Assembly (NCBI GenBank): GCA_947172705.1
Contig: CAMWCA010000016.1
Location: 1 to 58,841 of the forward strand
Origin: an uncultured Lachnospiraceae bacterium
GTDB lineage: Bacteria; Bacillota; Clostridia; Lachnospirales; Lachnospiraceae
Direction: 5' to 3'
Length of the DNA: 58,841 nucleotides
Shown here: positions 48,392-57,356 of the stretch, one piece after another
How positions within the stretch are numbered: the first letter of the stretch is position 1
How the letters are laid out: every line of letters begins with the position of its first letter
Notes under the pieces: generated by a model
Database searches by the model: none
Told to the model about the DNA's origin: nothing
What the model saw: only the letters and a program-made list of their open reading frames with translations
Translations under genes and position numbers: made by a program

Positions 48392-51040
48392 TCAATTGAT
48401 GGCTGTTACCTCATAACCCGCTTCCGTCACTGCATTTTTCAGAGCTTCATCTGATACCGGAGCGCTCAGTGTGAGACTTGCGCTTTTCTCCTCCAGGCTC
48501 ATGGAAACGCTTTCTACCCCTTCAATGCCTTCCAATGCCTTCTGCACCCTTCCTGTACAGTGGGCGCACATCATTCCTTCGATAATCATTGTCTTGTTCA
48601 TTTCTAATTTCTCCTTCTTTTCATTTAAATTTTCATTTTCATGACTGCTTTCCTTTTCCATTCCCTCCGGAACCTTAAACCGCCGCAGCCGCAGGGCATT
48701 TCCCACCACGAAAAGACTGCTGAGACTCATTGCCGCCGCGCCGAACATAGGATTTAACCGGATGCCAAAGACAGGATACCATACCCCCGCCGCAAGGGGA
48801 ATACCGATCACGTTGTAGAAAAATGCCCAGAAGAGATTTTCCTTGATATTGGTGATCACGGCGCGGCTTAAGCGGATCGCCGTAATGGCATCGGTGAGCC
48901 TGCTTTTCATTAAGATAATATCTGCGCTGTCCAATGCCACATCTGTGCCTGCGCCGATGGCAATTCCCACATCCGCCGCGGCAAGCGCCGGCGCATCGTT
49001 GATGCCGTCGCCGATCATTGCCACCTTTTTTCCCTGCTGCTGAAGCTTTCGGATCTCCTTTTCCTTATCCTCCGGCAGCACCTGGGCAACCACCTGATTG
49101 ATACCCAGCTTTTTCTGTACGGCATGGGCTGTCCGCCTGTTGTCTCCGGTTAACATAACAACCTCAATTTTCATGTGATGCAGTTCCTCTATGGCTTTCA
49201 CCGAGGAATCTTTCACCGTATCCGCAACGCCTATAACCGCCGCCAGTTTTCCGTCGATGGCAAACAGCAGGGGGGTCTTGCCATCTTCTGACAGCTGGTC
49301 CGTAACGTCCTTATGCTCCTTTGTCACCGCAACGCCGTTTTCCTCCATGAATCCGGCATTTCCGGCAAGGCATTTTTGACTGCCGCAGATGCCCATGACC
49401 CCTTTTCCAAAAACAGCCTGAAATTCAGAAACGCCGGGGATGGACAGGTTTTTCTCCTGCGCCTGGCTCACCACCGCCTCCGCAAGGGGATGCTCGCTGG
49501 GCTTCTCGATCGCCGCCGCAAGGGCGATGATTCGATCCTGATCAAAATCCTGCCCAAAGCAGACCACATCTGTCACCTTCGGCTTTCCCTCGGTAATGGT
49601 TCCCGTTTTATCCAGAACCACCGTGTCAATGTCTCTTGCCGACTGGAGGGCGTCCCCGGATTTGATCAGGATGCCGTTTTTGGCTCCCACTCCGGTTCCC
49701 ACCATGATCGCCACCGGCGTGGCAAGCCCCAGGGCGCAGGGGCAGGAGATCACCAGCACCGCAATAGCGCTGGACATTGCCACCTCAAATCCGCCTCCTG
49801 CAAGCATCCATACCAGGAAGGTGAGCAATGCAATTCCCATTACCGCAGGTACGAAAACACCTGCTATTTTATCTGCAAGCCTTGCAATAGGCGCTTTAGA
49901 CGAGGAAGCCTCCTCCACCAGCCGGATGATCTGCGCCAGGGTAGTGTCCTCCCCCACCTTTACCGCCTTACACACCAGCCTGCCCGCCTTGTTCATGGTG
50001 GCGGACACCACCCTGTCGCCGGGCTGCTTTTCCACCGGAATGCTTTCTCCCGTAATCGCCGCCTCATTGATGCTGGAGGTTCCCTCCACCACAATGCCGT
50101 CCGCCGGAATCAGACTTCCGGGCTTCACAAGAAATAGGTCGTCCTTCAAAAGCTGATGGGTGGGAATTTCCTTTTCTTCCCCCTCTTTGGTCAAAAGGAT
50201 CGCCGTCTTGGGGGATAGATCCATTAGCTTCTGGATCGCCTCTCCGGTTTTTCCCTTAGAGCGGGTCTCCAGATACTTTCCTACGGTGATCAATGCAAGG
50301 ATCATGCCCGCCGATTCAAAATACAGATCCGAGGCATAGCGGCTTACCAGCTCCCCGTCTCCATGACCTAATCCATAGCCGATTCGGTAGATGGCAAAAA
50401 CACCGTATACCAGCGCCGCACCCGAACCAATGGCGATCAGACTGTCCATATTGGGGCTTAAATGGAACAGGGTTTTAAAGCCCGTCTGAAAATACTTTCG
50501 GTTTACATAAATAATCGGCAAAGTGAGTAAAAACTGGGTAAAGGCAAAGGTCAGCGCGTTTTCATTGCCGTGAAACAGCCCCATGAAAATTTCCGGCACG
50601 GGAATGTGCAGCCACATGAAGAACATGTGATGCATGGACACGATCATCAAAAGTATCATGAAGACAATGGAAATGGTCAGCCGCAGTTTCATCTCTCTGC
50701 TTTCCTTTTTCCCTTTCAGAGCCTCCCGCTTATTTCCTGCTGCCTCCTGCCCTCCGATCTCTCCTGTATATTCGCCGCCGTCTCGCCGATACTCTTCCTT
50801 TTGTGTCTGATCAAAATTTCTCTGTCCTTTGTCAAGGCTTGCCCCATAGCCCGCATGCTCCACAGCGTCAATTACCTGACTGGCGTCACAGACCCTTTCG
50901 TCATAAGACACCTGCATACTGTTGGTCAGCAGGTTGACTGTTACTTCTTCCATTCCCTGTAGCTTCCTGACGCTCTTCTCAACGTGGGAAGAGCATGCCG
51001 AGCAGGTCATGCCTGTTACTGCATACTTTTCTTTTATCAT
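48392..51040 (-). CDS. copA: Copper-exporting P1B ATPase CopA with C-terminal CopZ-like domain
   Basis: 882-aa copper pump. N-terminal HMA domain with GMTCSAC (Cys13/Cys16), a charged Glu/Lys/Arg linker (about 75-118), membrane helices, actuator TGESIPVEK, metal site SCPCALGLATP, phosphorylation site DKTGTITEG and hinge MIGDGINDAPAL. After the last helices a Glu/Asn/Lys linker leads to a second HMA domain with MCAHC (Cys825/Cys828), which looks like a fused CopZ chaperone. Exports Cu(I). It lies downstream of csoR and is probably in the same operon, with the cruciform repeat between them. Confidence 0.95.
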   Translation of the reverse strand: MIKEKYAVTGMTCSACSSHVEKSVRKLQGMEEVTVNLLTNSMQVSYDERVCDASQVIDAVEHAGYGASLDKGQRNFDQTQKEEYRRDGGEYTGEIGGQEAAGNKREALKGKKESREMKLRLTISIVFMILLMIVSMHHMFFMWLHIPVPEIFMGLFHGNENALTFAFTQFLLTLPIIYVNRKYFQTGFKTLFHLSPNMDSLIAIGSGAALVYGVFAIYRIGYGLGHGDGELVSRYASDLYFESAGMILALITVGKYLETRSKGKTGEAIQKLMDLSPKTAILLTKEGEEKEIPTHQLLKDDLFLVKPGSLIPADGIVVEGTSSINEAAITGESIPVEKQPGDRVVSATMNKAGRLVCKAVKVGEDTTLAQIIRLVEEASSSKAPIARLADKIAGVFVPAVMGIALLTFLVWMLAGGGFEVAMSSAIAVLVISCPCALGLATPVAIMVGTGVGAKNGILIKSGDALQSARDIDTVVLDKTGTITEGKPKVTDVVCFGQDFDQDRIIALAAAIEKPSEHPLAEAVVSQAQEKNLSIPGVSEFQAVFGKGVMGICGSQKCLAGNAGFMEENGVAVTKEHKDVTDQLSEDGKTPLLFAIDGKLAAVIGVADTVKDSSVKAIEELHHMKIEVVMLTGDNRRTAHAVQKKLGINQVVAQVLPEDKEKEIRKLQQQGKKVAMIGDGINDAPALAAADVGIAIGAGTDVALDSADIILMKSRLTDAITAIRLSRAVITNIKENLFWAFFYNVIGIPLAAGVWYPVFGIRLNPMFGAAAMSLSSLFVVGNALRLRRFKVPEGMEKESSHENENLNEKKEKLEMNKTMIIEGMMCAHCTGRVQKALEGIEGVESVSMSLEEKSASLTLSAPVSDEALKNAVTEAGYEVTAIN

Positions 51041-51110
51041 AACTTAATTTTCCTTTTCTTGCTATGTGTTTGTGGAGATAAAGTTTGTGGGGGTAAAATT
51101 CAGGGTTAAC

Positions 51111-51326
51111 GTCAAAAATCCTGGTGCATGGGAGCGGCTGGGGGAGCCTGGGGAAGCGTTTGAAGGAACGACTTTTGCACCATGGAGATGAGACTCAAAA
51201 ATCGTGGAAGCCGCTGCTGACACGATTTTAGCTTTAAGAGGCTCATCGGAATGCCCGGTGCAACGGAGCGACGCCGAACGCTTCCCCAGGCTCCCCCAGC
51301 CGCTCCCATGCACCAGGATTTTTGAC
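51111..51326. repeat. Large cruciform intergenic repeat, copy B
   Basis: 216 bp between csoR and copA. The outer arms 51,111-51,160 and 51,277-51,326 are perfect 50-bp inverted repeats starting GTCAAAAATCCTGGTGCATG. The inner core (51,161-51,276) holds nested stems TTGCACC/GGTGCAA, GATGAGACTC/GAGGCTCATC and AAAATCGTG/CACGATTTT. The core is shared with the copies at 57,357-57,597 and 1-97; the arms are not. Confidence 0.95.
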
Positions 51327-51382
51327 TCCTGAAATTATAAGTTATCTCTTTTTTTTATATGGAAGAAATGATTTATCCGTTT

Positions 51383-51709
51383 TTATTTTAGCTTTTTTAC
51401 TAATTCAATTACTTCTTCCATTATTTCATTATTGCCGTTTAAGATTTCCTCTATTACGCAGGTCTCCATATGTTCCTGTAAGATGATGTAAGCGAAGCTC
51501 TGCAGGGCGCTTTCTACGGCGGCTACCTGGGTAAGGATATCGCCGCAGTAGCGGTTTTCTTCCAGCATTCTGCCGATTCCGTTTAGCTGTCCTGTGATGC
51601 GGTTTAAGCGATTTTGGAGCTGCTTTAGCTGGGCTTCGCTTCTGGGCGTATGTTTGGTGTGGCAGGCACACTCTGAATTTTCCATGAGTTCTTTGTTCTC
51701 TTGCTGCAT
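51383..51709 (-). CDS. csoR: CsoR copper-sensing repressor
   Basis: 108-aa CsoR/RcnR-family helical repressor. The Cu(I) ligands are in place: Cys55 (RYCGDIL), His80 and Cys84 (EHMETC). The N-terminal extension with CACHTKH is extra. ATG 51,709 has AGGAG six bases upstream. It should bind the two operators at 51,733-51,779 and release on copper, turning on itself and copA. The 342-bp gap to copA holds the cruciform element and no clear second promoter. Confidence 0.95.
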   Translation of the reverse strand: MQQENKELMENSECACHTKHTPRSEAQLKQLQNRLNRITGQLNGIGRMLEENRYCGDILTQVAAVESALQSFAYIILQEHMETCVIEEILNGNNEIMEEVIELVKKLK

Positions 51710-51732
51710 CACGCTCTCCTCTCTGTTTTTGT

Positions 51733-51786
51733 ATACCCTACGGGGGTATTTTTTATTATATTATACCCCTATGGGGTATATGTCAA
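51733..51786 (-). promoter_or_regulatory. csoR promoter with two CsoR operators
   Basis: Two GC-box inverted repeats: ATACCCTACGGGGGTAT (51,733-51,749) and the perfect palindrome ATACCCCTATGGGGTAT (51,763-51,779). The minus-strand -35 TTGACA (51,781-51,786) and the TATAATATAAT -10 region (about 51,755-51,765) enclose the second operator, so repressor binding blocks RNA polymerase directly. Confidence 0.9.
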
Positions 51787-51795
51787 GTGGTACGA

Positions 51796-53100
51796 TTATT
51801 TTTCCATACTCCCAGGATCAAGCAGGAAATCATAAATACTCAATGTCAAAATACCGTATTCATCGTAATAGGGTTTCACAATATCTTTCGTTACAATGAT
51901 TTTTTTGAAAGAATCATCAATTTTTCTGAACGGTCGTATTTCCTCCATTCTTTTTGCCTCGTCAGGTATGGCGTATGCCGACTGAATGTAATATCTCGCC
52001 GAGGCAAGATTACATATAAAATCTACTTCAAGCTGTTTGCGTATTACTTTTCCTTTCCGGTCTTTTTCCGCTATCGGTACGATACCTACATCCACACCAT
52101 AGCCCCGCATACGAAGTTCGTTGTAAATTACGTTTTCCATGGAATGCGTCTGTTCGAACTGGCGAAAATTAATGCGGGCATTGCGGAGCCCTAAATCCGA
52201 AAAATAATATTTTTTCGGAGTTTCTATATATGCCTTTCCTTTAATGTCATATCGCTGGGCAGACTCGATCAAAAACGAATCTTCAAAACAATCAAGATAT
52301 CTCTTAATTGTGTTTGAAGTGATGTTGGATTTTTTCATGGTTTTGAAAGTATTTTTCAGTTTTTCAGGGTTTGTCAGAGATCCAATAGATGAGGACAGGA
52401 TGTTAAGCAAATCCTCAAGTTCCCCCTGATTTCTTATTCTATTTCTCTGATAAATATCCCTGATATAAATTTCAGTAAATAAATTTTCAAGTGCCGCCGC
52501 TTTTTCATTCATTCCATTGCGAAGAACGATCAGTGGAATCCCCCCATAGATCATATACTCTGACAGCCCTTCATATTTATCGCCTTTATAAACGGACATA
52601 AATTCGGTAAAGCTTAATGGATACATATGAATTTCATCGCCCCGCCCTGCAAATTCCGTAATAATGTCTTTAGATAAAAATTTTGCATTGCTTCCGGTCA
52701 CATATACATCCATATTTTCTTTCCTGAGATACCCATTTAGCACCGCTTCAAAGCAGTCAAGCATCTGAACCTCGTCCAACAGGAGATAGTACATACCTCT
52801 GTCCGTCATTTTTGAGCGAATATATGACATAAATTTTTCCGGATCAACTCGTTTTTTTCCCTTTTGCATTTTTATAAGACTTTCCCCTAGCAGGTAAAGA
52901 TCATCCGCGGAGTCAAAAGCAAAACGTATAATATGACTTTCATCCACACCGCTTTCAAGAAGATGATTATAAAAGATGGTATTGAGCAAATACGATTTAC
53001 CACACCTGCGAATACCGGTTATAACCTTAATCAGACCATTGTTCTTTCTGCTGATTAGTTTATCCAGATAAAAATCACGCTTAATCTCCATATTTTTCAC
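51796..53100 (-). CDS. ATP-binding protein, AAA + DUF4143
   Basis: 434-aa ATPase of the archaeal-ATPase-like group: Walker A GIRRCGKSYLL (about 28-38), Walker B LLLDEVQML, sensor GSNAKFLS, and a C-terminal DUF4143 domain (KKYYFSDLGLRNARIN, LEVDFIC). Such genes are frequent single-gene accessory units in gut Firmicutes and their role is unknown; the nuclease-like end (E-V-D-F) suggests a link to DNA or defence. It is AT-rich compared with the csoR-copA side. Confidence 0.85.
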   Translation of the reverse strand: MKNMEIKRDFYLDKLISRKNNGLIKVITGIRRCGKSYLLNTIFYNHLLESGVDESHIIRFAFDSADDLYLLGESLIKMQKGKKRVDPEKFMSYIRSKMTDRGMYYLLLDEVQMLDCFEAVLNGYLRKENMDVYVTGSNAKFLSKDIITEFAGRGDEIHMYPLSFTEFMSVYKGDKYEGLSEYMIYGGIPLIVLRNGMNEKAAALENLFTEIYIRDIYQRNRIRNQGELEDLLNILSSSIGSLTNPEKLKNTFKTMKKSNITSNTIKRYLDCFEDSFLIESAQRYDIKGKAYIETPKKYYFSDLGLRNARINFRQFEQTHSMENVIYNELRMRGYGVDVGIVPIAEKDRKGKVIRKQLEVDFICNLASARYYIQSAYAIPDEAKRMEEIRPFRKIDDSFKKIIVTKDIVKPYYDEYGILTLSIYDFLLDPGSMEK

Positions 53101-53271
53101 TCCTTAGCGAAAGATTTTTGCAACTTTTTACTGTTTTCATCTATAAATTACCATAAAATGATGAAAATATCAATTTACTTTACGTATGAAAGAAACTTTT
53201 TCAATTTTGTAAAAATGATGTATAATAGAGCCATCCATAAATCTACATAAAAACTGAAAAGGGGATTTTTT

Positions 53272-53850
53272 ATGCCTGTAAGACCTATTTTAGACAAAAA
53301 TCTGGACAGTAAAACATTTCGTGATTTCTATTATTTAAAAGAAGAGTTAGTGGACTTTTGCAGGGAAAACGATCTGCCCGTTTCCGGCGGGAAATTAGAA
53401 ATAACAGACAGAATCGCTTATTTTCTTGATACAGGCAAGGTATTGCCTGCCTCTAAAGTAAAGAAAAAAGCGGCTGCTCCCTCTCCCGTTATGATCACTG
53501 AAGATGCTGAAATCGAAGCTGATTTTGTCTGCTCAGAAAAGCACAGAGCTTTTTTTAAAGAGCAGATTGGAAACGGCTTTTCTTTCAATGTGGCTTTTCA
53601 AAAATGGCTTAAAACGAATACCGGAAAGACTTATAAAGAAGCGGTTGCCGCTTATTATGAAATTCTTGAAGAAAAGAAAAAAGGAAAAACCAAAATTGAC
53701 AGGCAGTTTGAATACAATACTTATATCCGGGATTTTTTTGAGGATAATCAGGGAAAAACTTTAGATGAGGCAATTAAATGTTGGAAGTACAAAAAGCAAT
53801 TACAGGGGCACAATCGCTATGAACGGTCGGATCTTACGGTTTTGGGCTGA
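53272..53850 (+). CDS. SAP-like/DUF6434 domain protein
   Basis: 192-aa basic protein. Residues 1-60 form a SAP-like helix-extension-helix (KTFRDFYYLKEELVDFCREN, GGKLEITDRIAYFLDTG), often DNA-binding. The C-terminal 110 residues (FFKEQIGNGFSFNVAFQKWL, then FFEDNQGKTLDEAIKCWKYK) look like two related helical repeats matching the DUF6434 type. AAAGGGG lies upstream of the start and TATAAT at 53,221. Function unknown. Confidence 0.8.
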   Translation: MPVRPILDKNLDSKTFRDFYYLKEELVDFCRENDLPVSGGKLEITDRIAYFLDTGKVLPASKVKKKAAAPSPVMITEDAEIEADFVCSEKHRAFFKEQIGNGFSFNVAFQKWLKTNTGKTYKEAVAAYYEILEEKKKGKTKIDRQFEYNTYIRDFFEDNQGKTLDEAIKCWKYKKQLQGHNRYERSDLTVLG

Positions 53851-53878
53851 TATTCTGCCCCAAAGGAGCAGGCGGTAT

Positions 53879-55081
53879 GTGATCCGCCACGCTGTTTTAG
53901 CGCTTCTGCCTGTCATAATTGTTCTCACAGGCTGCCAAAATAATATGCAAATGGAATCCTCCTGGACTGCCCGGGATGTGAAAGCTGATGATGATGCCCG
54001 GGAGGAAGAGCCTTCAGCTGGTCCAAAAGCTTTGGATGACAGGGAGATTTATGAGAATTTCCTGGACGGAAGACTTACAACAGAATTGGAAGAACGCCAT
54101 GTTTATATTGACGAATTATTTTGGAGCAATGATATTGCATACTGTTTTTGGGACATAGACGGCGACGGCTGTGATGAATTGCATGTGAGGGACAATACCA
54201 TATATTATGCAGTAAAAGTACAGGATGAAATACCCAGGATTATTTTTGAAGGCTGGTGGCACTATGAGCCTGTCGCCGCTGACGGGTTATGCGGTATTTT
54301 GCATTCCTCCTCCCAGTACGGGTCCGGAGATCTTGAGTTTATCAAGATGAATGCCGACGGCAGTCAGAAGAGCGATGGCTGGATGCACTGGTCTGACCAG
54401 AATAAAAACGGAATGATCGACGGGGAAGATTCCTTTATTGGCTGTGAAAATGCAGATCAGTATTTTCAATTTTTGAACCAGTATACTGCAATGCAGGCAA
54501 AAAGCAAGCTGAAATGGATAAACATACGATTAAAGCATTTTGATACCTGGCAGGAAGCATACGTTGATTTTATTCAAAAGCTTCACATTACGATACCATT
54601 ACCCGAACCTGAATTTAAATATTTACTTATTTATGTGGATGCCGACTACATTCCCGAGCTCTATATTGATACCGGAGGAATGGCAAGCGGAGAGCTTATC
54701 GTTTCTTTCTATAACGGAAAGGTGCGTGCCCTGAACCGCGGTCGGGTGGGAATACAGTATCTCAAGCACAGCGGACTGCTCTACGGCGGAACCGGTGCAA
54801 TGGGCTTTTATCCCAGCAATGTCTATCAGCTTGAAAAAGGAGAATTTTCGGAAATCGGAACAGGATGGTATACTGACGGTATTGACGATCAGGGAAATAT
54901 GTACTTTGAATATTACTGGGAAGACCTTCCTGTAACTGAGGAGCAGTTTGAAGCGTCCATTAACGAACTGATCGACACCTCAAAATGTGTTATGCCTGAC
55001 ATGCTCGATTCCATGCTCTATTCAGAAGACGAGATCCTGGCAATATTAAATGTTACCCCAAATGAAAGGTTGAATAAATGA
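53879..55081 (+). CDS. Lipoprotein with Asp-rich calcium-loop-like motifs
   Basis: 400-aa predicted lipoprotein. The start is GTG 53,879 with AAAGGAG ten bases upstream, giving a compact signal peptide and lipobox VLTGC; longer frames from 53,765 overlap the SAP gene and bury the signal. Two segments, DIDGDGCDE and DQNKNGMIDGED, resemble dockerin/EF-hand calcium loops. The rest is unrecognised. Its stop overlaps the UgtP-like start (ATGA), so it belongs to the lipid operon and may act on the cell surface. Confidence 0.75.
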   Translation: MIRHAVLALLPVIIVLTGCQNNMQMESSWTARDVKADDDAREEEPSAGPKALDDREIYENFLDGRLTTELEERHVYIDELFWSNDIAYCFWDIDGDGCDELHVRDNTIYYAVKVQDEIPRIIFEGWWHYEPVAADGLCGILHSSSQYGSGDLEFIKMNADGSQKSDGWMHWSDQNKNGMIDGEDSFIGCENADQYFQFLNQYTAMQAKSKLKWINIRLKHFDTWQEAYVDFIQKLHITIPLPEPEFKYLLIYVDADYIPELYIDTGGMASGELIVSFYNGKVRALNRGRVGIQYLKHSGLLYGGTGAMGFYPSNVYQLEKGEFSEIGTGWYTDGIDDQGNMYFEYYWEDLPVTEEQFEASINELIDTSKCVMPDMLDSMLYSEDEILAILNVTPNERLNK

Positions 55082-56238
55082 AAATACTGATATTATCCTG
55101 CAGCACCGGCGGCGGTCACAACGCTGCCGCCATGGCAGTAAAAGAACGGCTTGAATATGAAGGTCATGAAGCGGTTATACTGGACCCCTTTTGGTTATCC
55201 GGCGAGCGTACCGCCGCCATGGTAGGGAATTGTTATATTAACATCGCCAAATATCTTCCCAATTTTTTTGGCTTTCTGTACAGGCTGGGCGCATCGATCA
55301 GCTCATCCAGGCATAAATCCCCCGTTTATTATGCCAATTCCCTTATGACAAAGCATCTGAAAAATTATCTGGCGGAGCACAAATTTGACGCCATTGTAAC
55401 CACTCATTTATATCCTGCTGAAATGCTCACCTGCATGAAGCGCAGAAAGCTGGAGGTTCCCCCTTCTGTTGCAGTCGCCACCGACTACACCTGTATCCCT
55501 TTCTGGGAGGAAACAGAATGTGACTATTACATTCTTCCTCATCAGGAGCTTGCAGAGGAAAATATCGCCCGGGGGCTTCCTGAAGATAAGCTTCATCCTC
55601 TGGGCATTCCCGTTGGCATGGCTTTTTCAACGAAGCCGGACAAACGCAGGGCAAAGGCAAAGCTGCACCTGCCTGCCGACAAGCCTGTGTTCCTGGTTAT
55701 GAGCGGCAGCATGGGCTTTGGAAAAATGCACCTGTTCGTATTTGAACTTACCAGAAAACTCACAGAGGGCGAACAGCTGATCATCATCTGCGGCAATAAC
55801 CGGAAAATGTACCGCATTCTGAAGCGTACCTACAAGAAGAATGAAAATGTCCATATTACGGGCTATACCGACCATGTATCCGAATATATGGACGCCAGCG
55901 ACATTATTTTTACTAAACCGGGCGGGCTTACCTCCACAGAGGCGCTTGTGAAAAATATTCCCATTGTCCACACCGCGGCAATTCCCGGCTGCGAGACCTG
56001 CAACAGAGATTTCTTTGTCTCCAGAGGGCTTTCCCTTGCCTCCGGGCATGTGCACACCCAGATTTCTCAGGGCATTACCCTGGTGAAAAATGAGGAAATA
56101 CGCCGGGCAATGATCTTCACCCAAAAAAGATATGCCCATCCCAATGCAAGCGCGGAGCTCGTTCAGCTTCTTACACAGCTTACAGCAAAAAACGGCGCAG
56201 ATTGCCACAGGCAGTCAGAAAAGGAAAAAACTTTATGA
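55078..56238 (+). CDS. Processive diacylglycerol glycosyltransferase (UgtP/MGDG synthase-like)
   Basis: 386-aa GT28-type glycosyltransferase. The N-terminal acceptor domain has SCSTGGGHNAAA (8-19) and the MGDG-synthase pattern. The C-terminal donor domain has VMSGSMGFGKM, ICGNNRKM, ITGYTDHVSEYMDASD and TKPGGLTSTEAL. It should add glucose or galactose to diacylglycerol at the inner membrane face, making glycolipids or lipoteichoic acid anchors. It is coupled to the lipoprotein gene and to the PlsY-like gene by 4-bp overlaps. Confidence 0.9.
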   Translation: MKILILSCSTGGGHNAAAMAVKERLEYEGHEAVILDPFWLSGERTAAMVGNCYINIAKYLPNFFGFLYRLGASISSSRHKSPVYYANSLMTKHLKNYLAEHKFDAIVTTHLYPAEMLTCMKRRKLEVPPSVAVATDYTCIPFWEETECDYYILPHQELAEENIARGLPEDKLHPLGIPVGMAFSTKPDKRRAKAKLHLPADKPVFLVMSGSMGFGKMHLFVFELTRKLTEGEQLIIICGNNRKMYRILKRTYKKNENVHITGYTDHVSEYMDASDIIFTKPGGLTSTEALVKNIPIVHTAAIPGCETCNRDFFVSRGLSLASGHVHTQISQGITLVKNEEIRRAMIFTQKRYAHPNASAELVQLLTQLTAKNGADCHRQSEKEKTL

Positions 56239-56867
56239 AAACTCTCTTATGGATACCCTATCTGTTCTGGACCCTTGTCGGTTATCTCTCCGGCAGTGTC
56301 CTCTACGGCTATTTGATTCCCAAATACTTTTATCACGTCGATGTGCGTCTTCTCAGCGACGATGGAAATCCCGGCACGGCAAACGCCTACAAGTATGCCG
56401 GATTCTGGGCGGGAAGCACTGTGATTTTATGCGAACTTTTAAAGGCATTTCTTCCCGTCTACTTTGCTGCCCGCAGAGTTGATCCCACAGTGCTTCCCTT
56501 TGCATTTGTGATCGCCGCGCCGGTTGCCGGACACGCTTTTTCCCTTTTCTTCAAAGGAAAAGGAGGCAAAGCAATCGCCGCCTCCTTTGGTGCAGTGCTT
56601 GCGCTGTTTCCCAATCTTTTCCCTTTTGCCGCGCTTGCCCTGTTTTACATTTTATTTTCCACGGTGATCGTTGTTTCTCCTCACCTGTTCCGCTCCATTG
56701 TAACTTTTCTCCTTTTTACAGCGGCGGTTCTGGTGAAGGTTACTGTTCCTTCCGTCCGTTTAGGTTGTACGTTGATTACGGCAATCACCGTAAAAAAACA
56801 TCTGGACAGCTATCAGGGCGAAGCTTTTAAAATCCGCCTGGGACGTCATCACAGAACCTCCGGTTAA
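56235..56867 (+). CDS. plsY: PlsY-like glycerol-3-phosphate acyltransferase
   Basis: 210-aa membrane protein with about five to six helices. The three PlsY motifs are visible: SGSVLYGYLI near the N terminus, DDGNPGTANAYKYAG, and GHAFSLFFKGKGGKAIAASFG. It makes lysophosphatidic acid from acyl-phosphate. Compared with classical PlsY the first motif is relaxed, so it may be a paralogue serving the glycolipid operon. The start is ATG 56,235, overlapping the glycosyltransferase stop. Confidence 0.85.
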   Translation: MKTLLWIPYLFWTLVGYLSGSVLYGYLIPKYFYHVDVRLLSDDGNPGTANAYKYAGFWAGSTVILCELLKAFLPVYFAARRVDPTVLPFAFVIAAPVAGHAFSLFFKGKGGKAIAASFGAVLALFPNLFPFAALALFYILFSTVIVVSPHLFRSIVTFLLFTAAVLVKVTVPSVRLGCTLITAITVKKHLDSYQGEAFKIRLGRHHRTSG

Positions 56868-56872
56868 TGCGC

Positions 56873-57319
56873 TCAGCCCAGCATTTCCCCTACGATCTGG
56901 TTCACCAGGCTGCCGTCCGCTTTTCCTTTTACCCGGGGCATAAGTTCTTTCATCACCCTGCCTTTGTCCTTTGCGGAAGGCTCCGTAATGCCAAGGGTAT
57001 CGAACACTTCCTTCACCTGGGCACGGATCGCCTCAGGGCTCATCTCCTCAGGGGCAAAGTCCTGATAAACGGCAAGTCTCAGTTTACATGCCTCGATAAT
57101 ATCCGTCCTGTCCTGGGGCGCTGATTCCATGGTTTCTTTGGTCTGCCTGATCTCCCTTTTTACCACCTCGTACTCTTCCGCTTCCGTCAAGTCGGCACGC
57201 TTGTCGATTGCCTTGTTTTTCAATGCGGAAAGCAGCATGGAAAGAGCGTCCTTTCTGTCTTTATCCTTGCTTTTCATTGCCTCCATCATCTGGGAACGTA
57301 CCGTATCGATCATACTCAT
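56873..57319 (-). CDS. yqeY: GatB/YqeY domain protein
   Basis: 148-aa helical protein of the YqeY family, related to the tail of GatB and thought to act on tRNA-linked steps. MSMIDTVRSQMMEAMKSKDK and the C-terminal GRVMKELMPRVKGKADGSLV are typical. ATG 57,319 (or 57,325) has AGGAAGAG upstream. The frame remains open upstream to 57,490, but that part is the cruciform repeat and is not coding. It converges with the lipid operon. Confidence 0.9.
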   Translation of the reverse strand: MSMIDTVRSQMMEAMKSKDKDRKDALSMLLSALKNKAIDKRADLTEAEEYEVVKREIRQTKETMESAPQDRTDIIEACKLRLAVYQDFAPEEMSPEAIRAQVKEVFDTLGITEPSAKDKGRVMKELMPRVKGKADGSLVNQIVGEMLG

Positions 57320-57356
57320 TTTCATCTCTTCCTTTCTTTTCTTAAAATGATATCTT

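Noticed and set aside
51062..51313. Open frames inside the cruciform repeat between csoR and copA
   Set aside because: Both frames are mirror readings of the inverted repeat without start signals; the DNA palindrome explains them.
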